A stretch of 64,000 bases of DNA from Gigaspora rosea (Eukaryota; Glomeromycota; Glomeromycetes; Diversisporales; Gigasporaceae), in the NCBI GenBank assembly GCA_003550325.1, contig QKWP01000066.1:292240-356239 (forward strand). The letters run 5' to 3'. The translations under genes and the position numbers were made by a program. This document shows positions 1-12,649 of the stretch, one piece after another (positions within the stretch are counted from its first letter, which is position 1; the number at the start of each line of letters is the position of its first letter). The notes below the pieces were generated by a model. The model ran no database searches, was not told the DNA's origin, and saw nothing but the letters and a program-made list of their open reading frames with translations.

Positions 1-90
1 ATATAACATAATATTTTTTTATATATGTACATACAAACATATGTACATAATTACATAGTACATTTATTCCAGATATTTTACCCATTTAAG
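1..90. other. AT-rich flank, no gene seen
   Basis: Low-complexity AT-rich sequence with a small imperfect palindrome of TATGTACATA type around 22-55. No coding signal was seen on either strand. Confidence 0.6.
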
Positions 91-585
91 GTCACCGATC
101 ATAATTAAATCAGATTAAAATGGAATGTAAAATATAAATTCTTAAATTCTACTCTAAAACTACAATATTTTATTTTAATATATTGTTTTATTTTAATCAG
201 ACATTTTTTTAATTTTTATATTACATATATTTCATTTTAATCAGACATTTTGTCAATTTTTTTATAATACATACATTTCATTTTAATCGATCATTTTGTC
301 AATTTTTTTATACTATATATATTTCATTTTAATCTGCTATTTTGTCAACATATATTTCATTTTAATCAGTTATTTTGTGGCAGACAGATTAAAATGAAAT
401 ATGTATAAAAAAAATGTCAAGCCACCGAAAAATAAAAATTGCTTGTGCACATTTTTTGAGGTTAGTGATTAAGGTTAGAGGTTAGTTTTAGAGTAGAGTT
501 TATATTAAACAAGTATATATAGGTTTTAGAACATTAAATAAAAATCTATATTTTATTTTAATCTGATTTTATTATGATCTGTAAC
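91..585. mobile_element. Foldback MITE with internal tandem repeat
   Basis: The two ends are inverted copies. The left end reads GATCATAATTAAATCAG from 97; the right end, read in reverse, gives GATCATAATAAAATCAG from 579. Similarity continues inward to the motif GTTTTAGAGTAGA (about 155-170 and 484-497). The middle (about 180-420) holds four to five imperfect copies of a 55-60 bp unit containing TTTCATTTTAATCAGACATT, the last copy being inverted. No transposase is present, so it would be a non-autonomous element. The superfamily is unknown because no clear target-site duplication was identified. Confidence 0.6.
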
Positions 586-1084
586 ATTTGATAATAAGTA
601 TTTATTTAATCTTTTCTTTAAATAACTACATACTTGATTCTAATAGTTTATTTAATCTTCAGGTGATTCCTTATGATTCATTGTTACAATTGTGATATTG
701 TATGTCATAGGATTCATAAAATTCAATTGCCCTTCTAATTTGGTAATTGAAAAAGCAAAAAACTTTATAATTGTTTGCATGACCCATTGACCTGGATCCT
801 GACCCAGATAAATATCTGACCTGCTTGAGTCACTATTTTCTGATCCAGGTCAAAGCTCTACTGCAGGGTATGTGTGGTACATAGAATCCAGGTAATATTG
901 TTCCATATTTAAATAGCTTTTATCATATTTGTGCCATTATTAGTAATGGCACACACAATTTTATTTTCTAATTTATATTCAAAACATTTCATTTGAATAA
1001 ATTGATAAATAGATTCTGTAATATTTGGGTAAGATATTTTTTTGCTAATAATATACTATATAATAACTAATTAAAAGTGGGTGG
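586..1084. other. AT-rich spacer, no gene seen
   Basis: No reading frame of note. At 778-862 the motif GACCTGGATCC and its inverse GATCCAGGTC lie about 70 bp apart, which may be the remnant of a foldback or of hAT subterminal repeats. Confidence 0.5.
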
Positions 1085-1385
1085 CAATCAATTAATCAAC
1101 AATTATTCACCAACATAACATTTCAATAACAATTATTCACTGACAAGTTCATTTTACAGCAGTTATTTCACCAAAGCTCATTTCACTGACAAAGTAATTC
1201 TGGTCATTGTCATTAGGGTTAGGGTAGAATTAAGTAGAATTAGGGCTAAAGTTAGTGTGCTTTTTTAAAAAAACTTGTTGGTGAAATGAACTTCAGTGAA
1301 ACAAACTATCAGTAAAATGAACTTGTTGGTAAGTATTTGTTAGTAAAATGTTATGTCAGTGAAGTGATTGTTGGTAAAATAATAC
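1085..1385. repeat. Foldback repeat with TTCACTGACA arms
   Basis: The left arm (about 1085-1190) and right arm (about 1275-1385) are imperfect inverted copies built from short modules such as TTCACCAAC, TTCACTGACA and GTTCATTTTAC. The loop carries a TTAGGGTTAGGG-like tract at about 1213. A weaker relative of the modules occurs at about 29770-29890. No coding capacity. It may be a MITE, but boundaries are soft and no target-site duplication is visible. Confidence 0.5.
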
Positions 1386-2039
1386 GATCTTATTAGAAGT
1401 TACCCAGTTGCAAGTAACTCTAATATAGTTTTGGTTATTATGTAAAGTCCACAAGTTAGCTATTACTGTAGTAGTTTTGCAAGATTTAATATCATACTAA
1501 AGAATATCAACATTCTTTAAGTAACTAAATGTTATTTTATTGTTTATTACTCTATTGAAAGTGGATAAAATTGACTCTTCCCACTGATCCTCTGTACCAA
1601 ATAAGGAGCTAAACAAAAATCAATAATACACTTAAAAAATATACATCGTACTGCGATTTTATCTGTTTTTCTTAAAAAAGAAGCAGGATTAAACAAAAAC
1701 AAATCAAGTTTATTAGTAGCTTTCGCATAGACTACTAGTTAAATAGGAGGGAAATTAAAATTTTATAAACGACATAAAAATTTTTTTTTACAAAAAGTGG
1801 GCATCCTGGTTTGACCCTGTAAGGTAGATCATTCAGCACAACAAACAAACAAACAAAGAAGACACGTGCCGTTTTTGGTAATATCAACAACCAAATAAGT
1901 AAACAATAGTAAAATAAACAGATAACAAAGAATACACGTAAGACATAAGGTTTTTTTTAGATAGACAATTCTAGAAAGATAGATATCCAATCAATAGCAA
2001 CAGTTTTTAGAAAATCTAGAAATATTATAGTATTTTTTT

Positions 2040-3500
2040 TTAAGGATACAATGAAAATAAAAATTATTAAAAATTTGTATGCCAATTTACAGGAAGAAGT
2101 AAATAGGTTTCACAATTAACAAAAACCTTTAACTCTTAAAAAGACAAACATATAGCTAAATATATTGGCATAAATGATCCCAATTTTATAGTGACTATTC
2201 GGCGCACAATCGAGCTATATAAATGGATACAACAAAAGAAGGCACGTCAGGAACATCTAACATATGAAGAACAAATATTTATAAAAGAGAAACCAGAAGA
2301 ACAAGAATTACCTATCATAAAAATCAACACAAAAGAAGAGCATGATGTAACAAATAAGAAAAGAAGTTGAAAAATTTTGATGGTCCAAGCAATAAAAAGA
2401 AAACAGATAACAGAATTAGAGTCGCAGAAATGAATCTAAATAAAAGCGAAATAGAAATTTTAGTTGAAGACAACTCAGAAGGGGCAGAGGAAAAGACAAT
2501 ACTACTTTATGCAGAATGTAGAAGTTTAAATTATGGAACCGAGGATACCAAGGGGATGATTAGTACCTTTAGTGCAAAGGAAAAGTCGTTTAATAATATA
2601 GCAAAAGATAGTACAAAGTTAACACTAATTGAAATGGTTATAACAGGCACAGCTATAAACGTAGAAAATAAAAGTGGAATGGATATAGATAGCAGTGTCA
2701 ACAACACAAAAGTAGAGTTACAAACTAGCTTAATACTGTAGAACCTTCTAGCAGATTCAAGATTCGCAAAGATTAGACAATGCTTTAACTATTTTGGTAG
2801 AGTCATCTCTACGGAATGGAAGGACTACAACAAAACAAGAGCAGTTTTCATTCATATACAATGCAAAATAAGAAAAAAAAGGAAAATCTACAAAGTTTAT
2901 AGTTATTACATTATGAAGAAGGGAAATTATGTAGACTAACGCCATGCAAATTCGATGCAGAACTTTTGAAAGAAAGGAAAGAACATAGAGTGATTCTTAA
3001 AGGGATTTCCCATATAGCTTTGGAAGCAGCCCTCTTATGACAGTTAAGGAGATTAAAGGCAAAAATGGGTTTTATTCCTAAAAATAGCAACGGAAACCAA
3101 AAAAGCGTCGCATTTGTTTACTTTAAAGATAGTGAAGATCTGAATATAGCAACAGAAAATATAGCTTGGTATTATAATACCAGACTTGAATGGAGTGCTT
3201 CATACCAGAGAAGCTTGTTGAAGGTAATACAAAACTGAGAAAGGAAATTATAGATATACAGATAGGTTAGAGAAAGAGAACTTTAAGCCTTATAAAAAGA
3301 TAAGTCATAACTACTCACCTCTGGAAAGAACACAAGAGAAAAAGAAGGAATTTGTCAAAAATATAAGTAGAGAATCTAGCCCTTCAAGATCTCGCAGTAA
3401 TACTCGAAAGGTACTAACACACTTCGAGAAAGATAAAAAGACATTAAACCATGACAATGTGCTCGAAGAAATCCTTAGAAGGCTCTGAAATATAGAAGAA
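2040..3500 (+). pseudogene. LINE ORF1 remnant, RRM-like and SR-rich
   Basis: First coding region of the LINE, read in pieces. 2165-2370 is open and lysine/glutamate-rich. 2367-2741 gives a 124-residue acidic segment. 2950-3220 gives a basic segment with VAFVYFKDSEDLN, which resembles an RNP1 strand of an RRM fold. 3350-3410 gives a serine/arginine patch (SRESSPSRSRS). In LINEs such proteins bind the element RNA. Several stops and frame changes separate the pieces. The RRM call rests on pattern only. Confidence 0.55.
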
Positions 3501-3669
3501 AAACAGAAAACATATGTTCCCTATCGCTCCTAATTTTTGCTAAGGGCATCTCAACAAATACAAGCAAGCTATCAGGCTTGCATATACATGAGGCATCCTT
3601 AACTATTAATATCGAACAGGAAACAATAGTCCTACAATAAGCCCACAAGTATATAATAATCAATTTCTT

Positions 3670-4300
3670 AAAGTAGGATGCCACAACATTAATAGCTTAA
3701 AAGTAATAGTTTTAAAAGTGTCATAATTTCAGAATGGGTGTTAGAAGAGAACCTAGATATTATTGGTATTGCAGAAACAAATATTAGTAGTAAAGAAGGG
3801 GCTTTTTTGGAATTTAATAGAGATAATTTTGTTGGTATTTGGTCGAATACTAAAAAAGAAAAGAAAAAAGAATCTGGTATAGGACTTCTGATTAATAAAA
3901 AATGGGAGAGGCATCTAGGCCAAGTTAAAAGGGAATCACCATACTATATAGAAGCGACATTTCTCTTTAAACAACTAGAGCTAATAATCATTATGGTATA
4001 TATACCACCAAACAATAAAGAAATCACAAAGGCAGTACAACAAAGAATCGTCAAAAAAGTAGCCCAAGGATCTCAAAGAAACCAATATGTTATCATAGGA
4101 GATTTTAATTACGTTCTGGATCAAACTTTAGATGAAAAATACTCAAGTTCACAGCACAAAAAATTTCCGTTATATAAATGGTTGTATAAGCAAAAGTTCG
4201 TAGATTCGTACTGAGTAATCAACCCAGATAGCAAGGAATATACATGGTCAAGACAGGATCAAAGTTCAAGGATAGATCAAATTTGGACGTTAAAAGAGCT
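3670..4300 (+). pseudogene. LINE APE-like endonuclease domain
   Basis: This is the N-terminal target-nicking domain of ORF2. Visible motifs are GCHNINSL near 3677 (the usual NxxGL-type start), LDIIGIAETNI (about 3750), a central open stretch 3738-4214 with VYIPPNN, IIGDFNYVLD at 4091-4120 (the GDFN catalytic box) and SSRIDQIW at about 4265-4288 (the SRIDxIW box with the catalytic histidine region just beyond). A stop after residue 158 separates the last two boxes, so the domain is not continuous. Confidence 0.8.
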
Positions 4301-4309
4301 TGGCCTAGG

Positions 4310-5210
4310 GATTTTGGAAGCTAAAATAGAAGAGATGAGCACATGGACAGATAGTGATTATAACGCAGTGACAGTTAAAATTTATCTTGGGCATTTAATT
4401 GAGCAAAAAAATTTCTCCACAATAAAGCAATGTGAACAAAAAGGAACAATCTATCTTTATGACAAGGCAAGCACAGAAGATTGGAAAAATTATGCGATAG
4501 TCCTCCAAAGTTCTTTAAAGACAACCAAGCCCTTAAAAGAATAGAAGAAAGAATAAATATAGTGCAATCAGGAATTGATATAGGAAAAAAAAGAACTTGA
4601 TCAAGCATGGAATATCATTCACAATGCAATAATAAAGGCAGCTAACCAAACCTTACCAAGGAAAAAAGTATTGAATACAGGCTGCAATAGAAAAAAATCT
4701 AGAACGAAATTGGATCTGAAAAAAAGCATTCTGGAGTTGGGCAAGATTATTAGAAACATTCGTGACAATAAAACTTCTCAATCAAATATTAGTACAATAG
4801 TTTCAGCAAATAACACCATTTTGAGCATAAATAGAACCCTAAATATAGAAATAAATATGCTAAAAGTCCAAAATATAGACGAAAAAGAGCAGGATTTAAG
4901 AGGATGGAAAAAAATCTTGGAGAAAAAATGCTTATTAGAAAATACAAGTAGTAGAAACAAGGAAATTCAAAAGAAAATCAAAAAATGGTACGAGATGATA
5001 GTTAACAACCAGGGTTAAATGTTACATAGTCTGTTAAATAAACTATACAATAAAATCGTACTTAACAAGATAGTCTTAGAAAAACAAGAGCATAGTCGAG
5101 AAATTATTACAGAACCTAAAGATGTTATGCAGCATACAGAAAAACATTTTCAAAATCAGTACAAAAAAGAAATGCAAAGCCAAACCACATGTCCCAAGCA
5201 TGGATAGAAA
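4310..5210 (+). pseudogene. LINE ORF2 linker between endonuclease and RT
   Basis: Lysine-, asparagine- and isoleucine-rich, largely helical sequence read in frames 4314-4544, 4671-5018 and 5019-5207. Coiled-coil-like spacing is apparent in the second piece (NTTLSINRTLNIEINML-type pattern). The position matches the variable linker between endonuclease and RT. No catalytic motif is seen and the pieces are separated by stops. Confidence 0.55.
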
Positions 5211-5227
5211 CTTATAAACCGTTAAGT

Positions 5228-6452
5228 TTCATAAAGGAGAGTTGGTATAAGGACCTTTGCAAGAAATAGCCGAAAAAGAATGGGACCAAATGCTAAGTAG
5301 CTTAAGTTTAAAATCGGCACTAGGCATTTCAGAAATAAGTTATGTTCTGATTAAAAAGGCAAATAGCAAAACACATGCTATCTTTAGGAAATTTGCACTA
5401 GCATGTATACAAACCAGTTTAATACCAAATAAGTAGAAAGTGGCTCAGCTGTATGCAATTCCCAAAAATGAAGATTAAGGGTACAATCTCAATAATATAA
5501 GGACCATTGCACTCCTAGAAACGTTTAGAAAATGTGTCACAAAAATCTTCACAATGCATCTTTCAAAAATTTTTAAAGAAAATACAGTGCTAAGGGGATT
5601 TAATTTTGCCAGACTTCCAGGTTGCTCAATGGAAGCTCCTATACATATTTTAAATTCAATTATAGGAGAGGCATTAGAAAAAGGAAAAGAGCTTTGAATA
5701 CTCTTGCAAGACATGCAAAAAGCCTTTGACTCAGTTTCATTAGAGATGCTAGAAAAAGCTCTTATACGATTAAAACTTCCAGCTATAGCAATTAATTTAT
5801 TTTAGACCTCTTTGGTGAACGTTAGCTAAAAATTAACACAGCCCTTCGACTTAGCAACAGGTTTAAGGCCATAGATGGAATAGACCAGGGCAAAGTAGTA
5901 TCACCTCTGGTTTGGAAAATTTTTTATGATCCGCTTTTGTGTTACATGCAAAAAGAAACCAATCTGGGCTATGATCTAAGTCTAAACAAAAATAAGGCAT
6001 ATCCTAGGAACTACTCAACCTGATGTGCTGCAATTGCTTATGTTGACAACACAATGTGGATAGCTAGCAACAAGCAATAGTTAGAAGTGACTATAAAGAT
6101 TGCTGAGGAGTTCTACAAGATAAATAATATTAAGATCAACTTCAAGAAACCTAAATTGGTAATATTTAATACAAGAGAGAGAAAGTCAATATTTTTATCA
6201 CAAAATAAAATTGTAGCAGAAGGGAAAGGCACCTTAATGCGATTTTTAGGTGTTTGGTTGAATCAGAGAAAAAACGAGAAGCTTATCAAAACAAAAGCAA
6301 AATGGATTATACAACAATTTTGTGAAACACTTTATCATAAAAAACTGATGCTTAGCCAACTCTCAAACATTAATAACATGTGTATTCTTCCTAAATTGGG
6401 CTACATATTACAAACAACCAATCTTTCACAGAAGAATTTAGATGAAATCTAG
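5228..6452 (+). pseudogene. LINE reverse transcriptase domain
   Basis: Reverse transcriptase for target-primed reverse transcription. The motif order is right: NNIRTIALLETFRK (about 5490-5530, block 2), LQDMQKAFDSVS (about 5704-5740, motif A with its aspartate), DGIDQGKVVSPL (about 5876-5912, motif B), AYVDNTMW at 6036-6059 (motif C; the usual FADD/YVDD second aspartate reads as asparagine), and FLGVWLNQ (about 6243-6266, motif E region). The last part (6087-6452) is continuous. Multiple stops and the altered motif C make it inactive. Confidence 0.85.
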
Positions 6453-6469
6453 CAACCTTTTTAAAACTG

Positions 6470-7530
6470 GTGAAAAACAAAATAGAGTTCGCATGTTCAA
6501 CAAGTAATTGCCTAGTTACACACCAAAATTTAGGCAACTGTAAGAAGCTTAGCAACGAAGTTTTTACTAAACTAATAACGGGCCTTATATATAGATTAAA
6601 TAGTATAGGAATCGAGGCAAATATTGCAAAGAAATGTATAATACAAGGTTGGTTCATAGTAGCGCTAAGCGAAAGATCTAAAGAGTCAGATATAGTAACT
6701 CTAGAGAAATTATGGAAAGGCAATTTGGATGTTCAATTTGTCTTAAAGCAAAGGAGAGAAGTCTTGAAATAACACTTACCGAAGATACTGTCACTCCAGA
6801 AAGTTCCGCGGTCAAGATAAAGAGCTTACTATCACCAAAAAGCTTTTATCATTCATACAAGTATATAAACAAATTTAGTCTGACATATATTGGACAATTA
6901 ATCAACTTCGAAGGGAAAAACATGATCACTTGGCAACAATTAAAAAAAGCCATAGGCCTTTCAAGCCAAGGAAAGAAAGCTTTTTGGTTCACAGAATTAG
7001 AAAAAAAGATAATTATAGACACAGACACAAGAGAAATTACAGCAAGCCTTAATATGCCAGAACTGAACCTACTAGTGCTGAAGCTTAAAAAGACTCTCAC
7101 CTCTGAGGACCGACGAGTAAAGGACTGGGTTGTTTATAATGGTGATATGAACAACCAAGAATATGCAGAATAATTCAAAAGAGTAAAAGAGAAGTGCTTG
7201 TTGAGTATTGGCATGACAGTTTATCTCAAAAGTCTTCAAATATTTGTATTGTCAAATGCAAAGGCTGTCAAACCAAAGAAGGAAAAGGTAAAAGCGCTGT
7301 ACATGTTGGATCAAGATGAAAGATATCATAGGGGTGCTTCCAAAACCGTATATAGAAGGAGAAAAACGTAAATTTCCAATAGGCTTAGATATGGTTTCTG
7401 GTGTAAGAAAAAAGAAAAGATTAAATAACTTAGTGCCAAAAGAACAATCTTTCAGTAATATTAGTATAGTTAATTGTCTTGAATTAGAATTAATTTTGAA
7501 GGAGAAGCTACAGAGTGAAACAGAGTATCT
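6470..7530 (+). pseudogene. LINE ORF2 segment between RT and RNase H
   Basis: Three frames (6470-6772, 6712-7173, 7316-7534) continue the ORF2 polypeptide with short breaks. The first overlaps the second by 61 bases in another frame, a likely frameshift. The sequence is helical and basic, and has no motif I can name. The position fits the RT thumb/connection region. Confidence 0.55.
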
Positions 7531-8015
7531 TTGATAAATAGTTTTAGAAAAAATTTAGATAGAAAATGTGAGTATTTCATTTTTTATACAGATGGTTCTT
7601 TAGTAGAGAGTTTGGGTAATAGTGATTCCTGTTGCACGATGGGAGCTGGGTGGGTTCAAATAAGTGATACAGAAGAAGAAATTTTGGATACAATGGCAAT
7701 TAAAGCGTTTCAATGGCCATCATCAACAAAGGCAAAACTCATAGCAATATGGACCATGCTTTTAACAATTCCAAGCGAAGCGGAAGTTATAGTATATACA
7801 AATAGTGCAGCAGCAATTTGTGTAATTGAATCAGGTTTCTCTCTTGAATCAGCAAGGAGGGCACAAAAGCAGTCTAATTTTCTTTTGGCAGAAAAAATTG
7901 TAGATTTAGTAAAAACGAAAAACATTACTCTAGAGCTCAATAAGGTTAAAGGGTATAGCAATAACAAATAGAATGACTTAGCAGACAAACTAGCAAAGAA
8001 AGGTTGTGAAGCATC
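7531..8015 (+). pseudogene. LINE RNase H domain, catalytic residues altered
   Basis: The domain begins with FIFYTDGSLVES (TDGS box at 7588-7599 carrying the first catalytic aspartate), continues with GAGWVQIS, then SSTKAKLIAIWTML where family members usually have an acidic residue (xAELxAI), then VYTNSAAAICVI where TDSxxAI is usual, and ends with VKGYSNNK then NDLADKLAKKG where the family has a histidine (VKGHSG) and a stop lies before NDLADKLA. Three of the usual catalytic positions are changed, so activity is not expected. Confidence 0.85.
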
Positions 8016-8091
8016 AGAAACAATTCAGGTAGAAGTAGGAGGAAATTCGAGATTTCAAAGTGTTTTATTTTGGAAAAAATGGCTAGTAGAG

Positions 8092-8968
8092 ATGCCGCCG
8101 CGAGCTTTTATCAAAATACTCAATAACATGTATATAGGTGCGGAGTGGCGTCAAATACAAAGTTTGTGCAATACAGTGCAAACTGATAGTTACAATAACA
8201 AAAACTGGTCAATGTTCTGGAAGAAGCTCAAAGAAGTAACCGGTATACGAGGTTCAACAACCAGAAGAAGTAAAAAAGCCTGTTTCATTATTAAATACTT
8301 GTCAGAAAATCTTCCTCTCCTTGACTTACTAAATAAGAGAAGACCAGATCTATATGAATCTTCAAATTGTTTAAGCTGCAATACAGACACCAAGGAAGTA
8401 CATGATCATTTGGCTAAATGTGAAGATTACGAAATTTCATGGTGGAGCATTTATTCGGTAGCAGCAGAATTTGCATGGAACAATTTGTCAAAAGACGTTC
8501 AGAAACGACTGTCCAAAACAGGAGTTGCTAAATCTAATTTTCAGAGAAAAGCATGAGATAATTAGTGCATGAAAAGGGTTGATTAAGGGTTTGTTTTGTT
8601 ACAGAGCTCAGTTAAAAATTCAAAAACGACTCCGCTCTAACAAAATAACAAACCGTATTATCGCAGATGTTCTTAACATAACATGGAACAGTCTTTTTGA
8701 AATTATTTGGAAAGACCATTGTCAGACAGTAAATGAATGGGAGGAAGAAAGTGGCATTGTACGCAAAGAAAAGCAGTGGAAAAAGTCTAGACATAAAGGG
8801 AAAAAAAGGAAAAATAAAAAAATCAAAGCTCTGAAAGGCCAAAATGAACGAAAAGAGAAGTGGAAAGAAAAGGTTTCAGAAAGACTAAAGTTGATAAAAA
8901 GTTTGGTGGAAGAAGGGATATTAGGCTTCATCAAGAGGAGTAAAAAGCTCTTTTGGTATGGTCACTGA
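8092..8968 (+). pseudogene. LINE C-terminal region with Cys/His knuckle
   Basis: The open stretch 8092-8556 contains CLSCNTDTKEVHDHLAKC, a CxxC..H..C arrangement often seen downstream of RT/RNase H in fungal LINEs and probably nucleic-acid binding. It is followed in another frame (8579-8968) by a strongly basic segment (KKSRHKGKKRKNKK). The spacing between the two pieces suggests a stop and frameshift. The stop near 8968 is followed by about 180 bases of 3' UTR and the poly(A) tail. Confidence 0.65.
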
Positions 8969-9167
8969 TGGGTCACCACTGAAACCTGTTTTGTTAGGGA
9001 AATTGTGCGACAGGGTACACTTAGGTCCTTTTTAGGAAACCGAGTAGTATTAGTCTTTTATGAAAAAGAACTGAATATTCTGTAAAATGTATTTTAGCAT
9101 ATTATTCTTCTGTTCACTCACAAGTATCTAGCAGACTCGTCAAAGAATAAAAAAAAAAAAAAAAAAA

Positions 9168-9325
9168 GTAGATAAAATTTTGGATCAACTTTTGCTATTA
9201 TGTGATGGATCCTTTTTTCTTGGTGCTGATAATGGTTGATTATCAAGAAGTATTTATTTAACAACTGCTTTATTTAATTCTTTTTGTTATTGCTTTTATG
9301 TAAAGTATTAGGTCCAATTATTTTA
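9168..9325. other. Spacer between LINE and hAT; hAT target duplication
   Basis: AT-rich sequence without genes. It includes the second copy of the LINE target duplication (9165-9179) and, at 9318-9325, the left 8-bp target duplication TTATTTTA of the hAT element. Confidence 0.7.
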
Positions 9326-10554
9326 TAGGGATGTTAAGTCGTTCAAATGAACCGGGTCTGAACCTGGTTCAAACTACTCTTTTTAGCCGTTCATTCAAAG
9401 AAAATTAACGACAAGTTCTTGTCCCAGTTTTATAAACTAGTTTATAAACCTGATTTATAAACCCAGTTTATAAACTTAGATTATAAAACTAGTTTGACAA
9501 CTCAATTTATATGAACCCGGTTATAACAAAATCGTAATACGTACGATAAAGTAAATTTGTAATACGGCATGTCAAATTATGCATGCTTAAAAAGACATTT
9601 TGTCAACATATTTTATATTTCCAAGTTAGTGCATATATATGCATTTGAGTTTTCAAATGTCATTTTAAAAAACAAAGCATATTTCTTAAAACAAAAACCA
9701 GAACAATCATCTCTTTGTATTCTATTAGAAATACATCTTAATACACTAAATTCACGTTTTACATATACTCATTTGGAATGCCTTTTAGTGCCTGCTACTG
9801 TGTCGTTATAGTATCTCTTGCCTGTGCTCATACCGCATTAGTATCAATAGTCACATTATTGTAAAAGAGCAAAAAATATAAAAAGGCCCCTATTTTTACC
9901 GTTTTGTCTGTCACAAGGCTCCTAGCACGCTTATATTTTAAAAAACAATGTGTTGTGCATTATACTATTCATATGTCTATATGCATAATTACCTTTAAAA
10001 GCAAAAAAAAAATTTTGATTTACTTTCTTCTTCCTTCTATAAACTCCTGATCTTAAAAGCTATCCTATCTATCAACTGTGTACGTACAAGGCTCCTAGCA
10101 TATTTTAATTTTCTGGTGGCTTATATTCTGGCATTCTTTTTTTTAAAAAAAAGTGTTGTGCATTACACTATCCGTATGTATATATGCACATTTACCTTTA
10201 CAAGCAAAAAAAATTTTTTCGATTTACCTCCTGACCTTAAAAGCAAAATTATCCTTTTTTTTTATACAAAAAATTTTAATGAAATGTGTAAGTTATAGTA
10301 TTCGATTTTTTTTTTATTCAACCTGAGATTGTTAATACGATATTTTAAATATAAGCACTCTAAAAAAAAAATTTTTTTCATTCGGATGTCTAGAATGTTA
10401 TTTTTCTTAATTTGGCATTAGAGATTATTGTTTTTTTGCACATGCACTACTATTTCTTCTTAAGGCTTGAAATTTCGTTTTAAGATTTTTTTTCCTACAT
10501 ATAAATAAGAAAAAAAAGAAAAACTCACAAAATGTTTTAGGTAAACCTCCCAAA

Positions 10555-12630
10555 TGGATCTTGATCTTGAAAATATGAATAATAAACTTTTTCAAGAAAA
10601 TTTTATACCCGTACCATTTCTGATGATGTCGAATCTTTGTCTATTGTAGACTTATATCTAGATAATCAGCCAGTAACAGAAACAAGTGCTGGAGACATAA
10701 CAGAAACTAGTGCTAGAGGTGTAGAAAAACTAATAATGAAGAGCAAGAACAAGCTACTGAAGAACATGAACAGTACTCAGAAGAAAAAGAACAATGTTCT
10801 CTGAAATGACAAAGAACTATACATCCTCTCTGAACCTATTTTAGCTGGTCTGCAGACAAGAAGTTTGCTTTTTGCAATTTATGTCGCACCTGGTATAGTA
10901 AAACCACTGGAATCAGCACAATTAAATACTATTTTGAAACTCACCATAAAGGAGACTATGATAGACTCCAGTCAACATTAGGAGTGCAAAATGTTGAATC
11001 TTATGGTTCTCGCGATAAAAGAAAAGTTAAATGACTCAATAGACTTCTTATTCATTGGATCATTTGTGATCAACAGGCTTTTCAGGTTGTAGAAAATGAA
11101 GATTTTTGCAAATTAATTTCAGCACTTGATCCACGATTTAAAGTGCCATCAAGACAGACAATTTCTGACCATATTTTATGCATATATGAGCAAAAACAAG
11201 CACAATTATGCAGTTTTTTTCAAAACTTCGATCGTAAGGTTGCAATGACTATTAATACTTGGTCTGCCAGGCTTACCTTTCTATTACATTACATTGGATA
11301 GATGATAATTGGTGTATGCAACGTATTCTCCTCGATTTAGTTCCTTTACATGAACGGCATACTGGAATTTTTATTGCCAAAAATATAATAGAGCAAGTAG
11401 AGTATTTTGGGCTGGGTAAACAGTTGTTGTCTTTAACTATGGACAATGCCGCGAATATGGATGCATGTGGTTGTCATTTAGCAAGCCTACTTGAATCACG
11501 TTATGATAATACAAATTTTTGTAGAATTAGATGTGCCTCTTATATATTGAATCTCGCTGTTAAAGAAGGACTTTCGGTTCTTGATAAGTCTGTAAAAAAA
11601 GCTCATGACTTTACTAGTCATATTCGCCGCTCTCAGCCTATCTTCAAAGAACTAAAAAGGGTGTTTATGATGAAAAATAAACAATTTCTTGTACCGGATC
11701 TGGATGTCGATACCAGATAGAATTCGACATACCTTATGCTCAACAAACTTTGTCGAATCCGAGAGATGACTGATATTTTGGTGGCTTCATTACCTGAGCT
11801 TAGACACTTATATCTAACCGATAATAATTGGGAACAAATAAGTGTAAGTTTTTTTTTTGAGTGTTATATTATATGTAAATAATAACTATAAAATTTGTCT
11901 TATAGTCGATCATGGAACTTTTGGAACCAATATATGAAGCAACTAAACTTCTTTCTTCTTCAAGCCATCCGACACTTGGGACCTAAGAACGGTTTTTTAC
12001 ATAATTATAGAAGTTCTGGACGATTCTCAAATTGAAGAAGATACGATTAAAGGTCAAATTGCAAAAAAAATTAGTAGAAAAATTGATCATTATTGGAATG
12101 AATTGCAAACATATTTTCATGAAGCAGTTCTTCTCGACCCATCGACAAAATTTACAACCTTTGAACATAGTACTCAGAGAGATGATGCACTTCGCCAAAT
12201 TCGATCAACATATCAAACTTATATACCAGCGGAAGAAAATACTACATTACGAGCTAAAACTCAAACTGAAGCAACATCTGCACGTGACTATTTTAGATGA
12301 CAAATTAAGCAAATGCATCGTAGTAGTTTTACATTATATAATGATATATTGGATGAGTATCTTAATGCACCTGAAGAAGAAGTAAATGTTCTTACTTATT
12401 GGAAGGCGAGGTCTTCATATTCACGTTGGATGCCTTTAGCTCGAATGGCACGTGATTATTTGATCGTTCAAGCAACTAGTGTAACTAGTGAGCAGATTTT
12501 TTCAGTTGCTAAACATACTATAAGTGAAACACGAAATCGTATAGATGCAGAAAAAGCACGCGCAAGCCTTTGTCTTAAAACATGGTACGAAGCAGGAATG
12601 GGTAATAATTGGAGTAGTTGTGGAAATTAG
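10555..12630 (+). pseudogene. hAT transposase with BED-like zinc finger, broken
   Basis: Starts MDLDLENMNN at 10555, followed by a frame change. A BED-like finger lies at about 10850-10950 (WSADKKFAFCNLC, then ETHHKGDYDR). The core 11259-11720 reads LSITLHWIDDNWCMQRILLD, TMDNAANMD (catalytic aspartate at 11441-11443) and RIRCASYILNLAVKEGL (the usual CxAH box has serine-tyrosine). A stop at 11718-11720 replaces the tryptophan expected in TRWNSTYLML. A 62-bp GT-AG intron is likely (11844-11905). The C-terminal dimerisation domain is well kept at about 12349-12600 (LTYWKARSSYSRW, ARMARDYLIVQATSVTSEQ, FSVAKHTISETRNRI). At least four breaks are visible. Confidence 0.85.
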
Positions 12631-12649
12631 TTTTCTTAAACAAGTTTTT

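Larger units (their letters stand above)
1573..9167 (+). mobile_element. LINE (APE / RT / RNase H), near full-length, broken
   Basis: This is a non-LTR retrotransposon. In order it shows an ORF1-like region with an RRM-like segment and SR-rich tail (about 2040-3500), an APE-type endonuclease (3670-4290), a reverse transcriptase (about 5230-6450), RNase H (7560-8010), a Cys/His knuckle (about 8370-8420), a basic tail, and a 19-base poly(A) run (9149-9167). A 15-bp near-perfect direct repeat (AAAGTRGATAAAATT; 1558-1572 and 9165-9179, one mismatch) fits a target-site duplication and sets the 5' end at 1573, so a full-length copy. Every module contains stops or frameshifts, so it is not autonomous. 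APE plus RNase H suggests the I/Tad group, but the clade needs a tree. It is the only encoded source of retroposition machinery here. Confidence 0.85.

Noticed and set aside
8612-8934. Minus-strand frames opposite the LINE C-terminal region
   Set aside because: Phenylalanine-rich antisense shadows of the lysine-rich LINE tail.
11983-12385. Extra frames within the hAT transposase (both strands)
   Set aside because: Out-of-phase shadows; the transposase-like reading uses 12103-12300 and 12313-12630.
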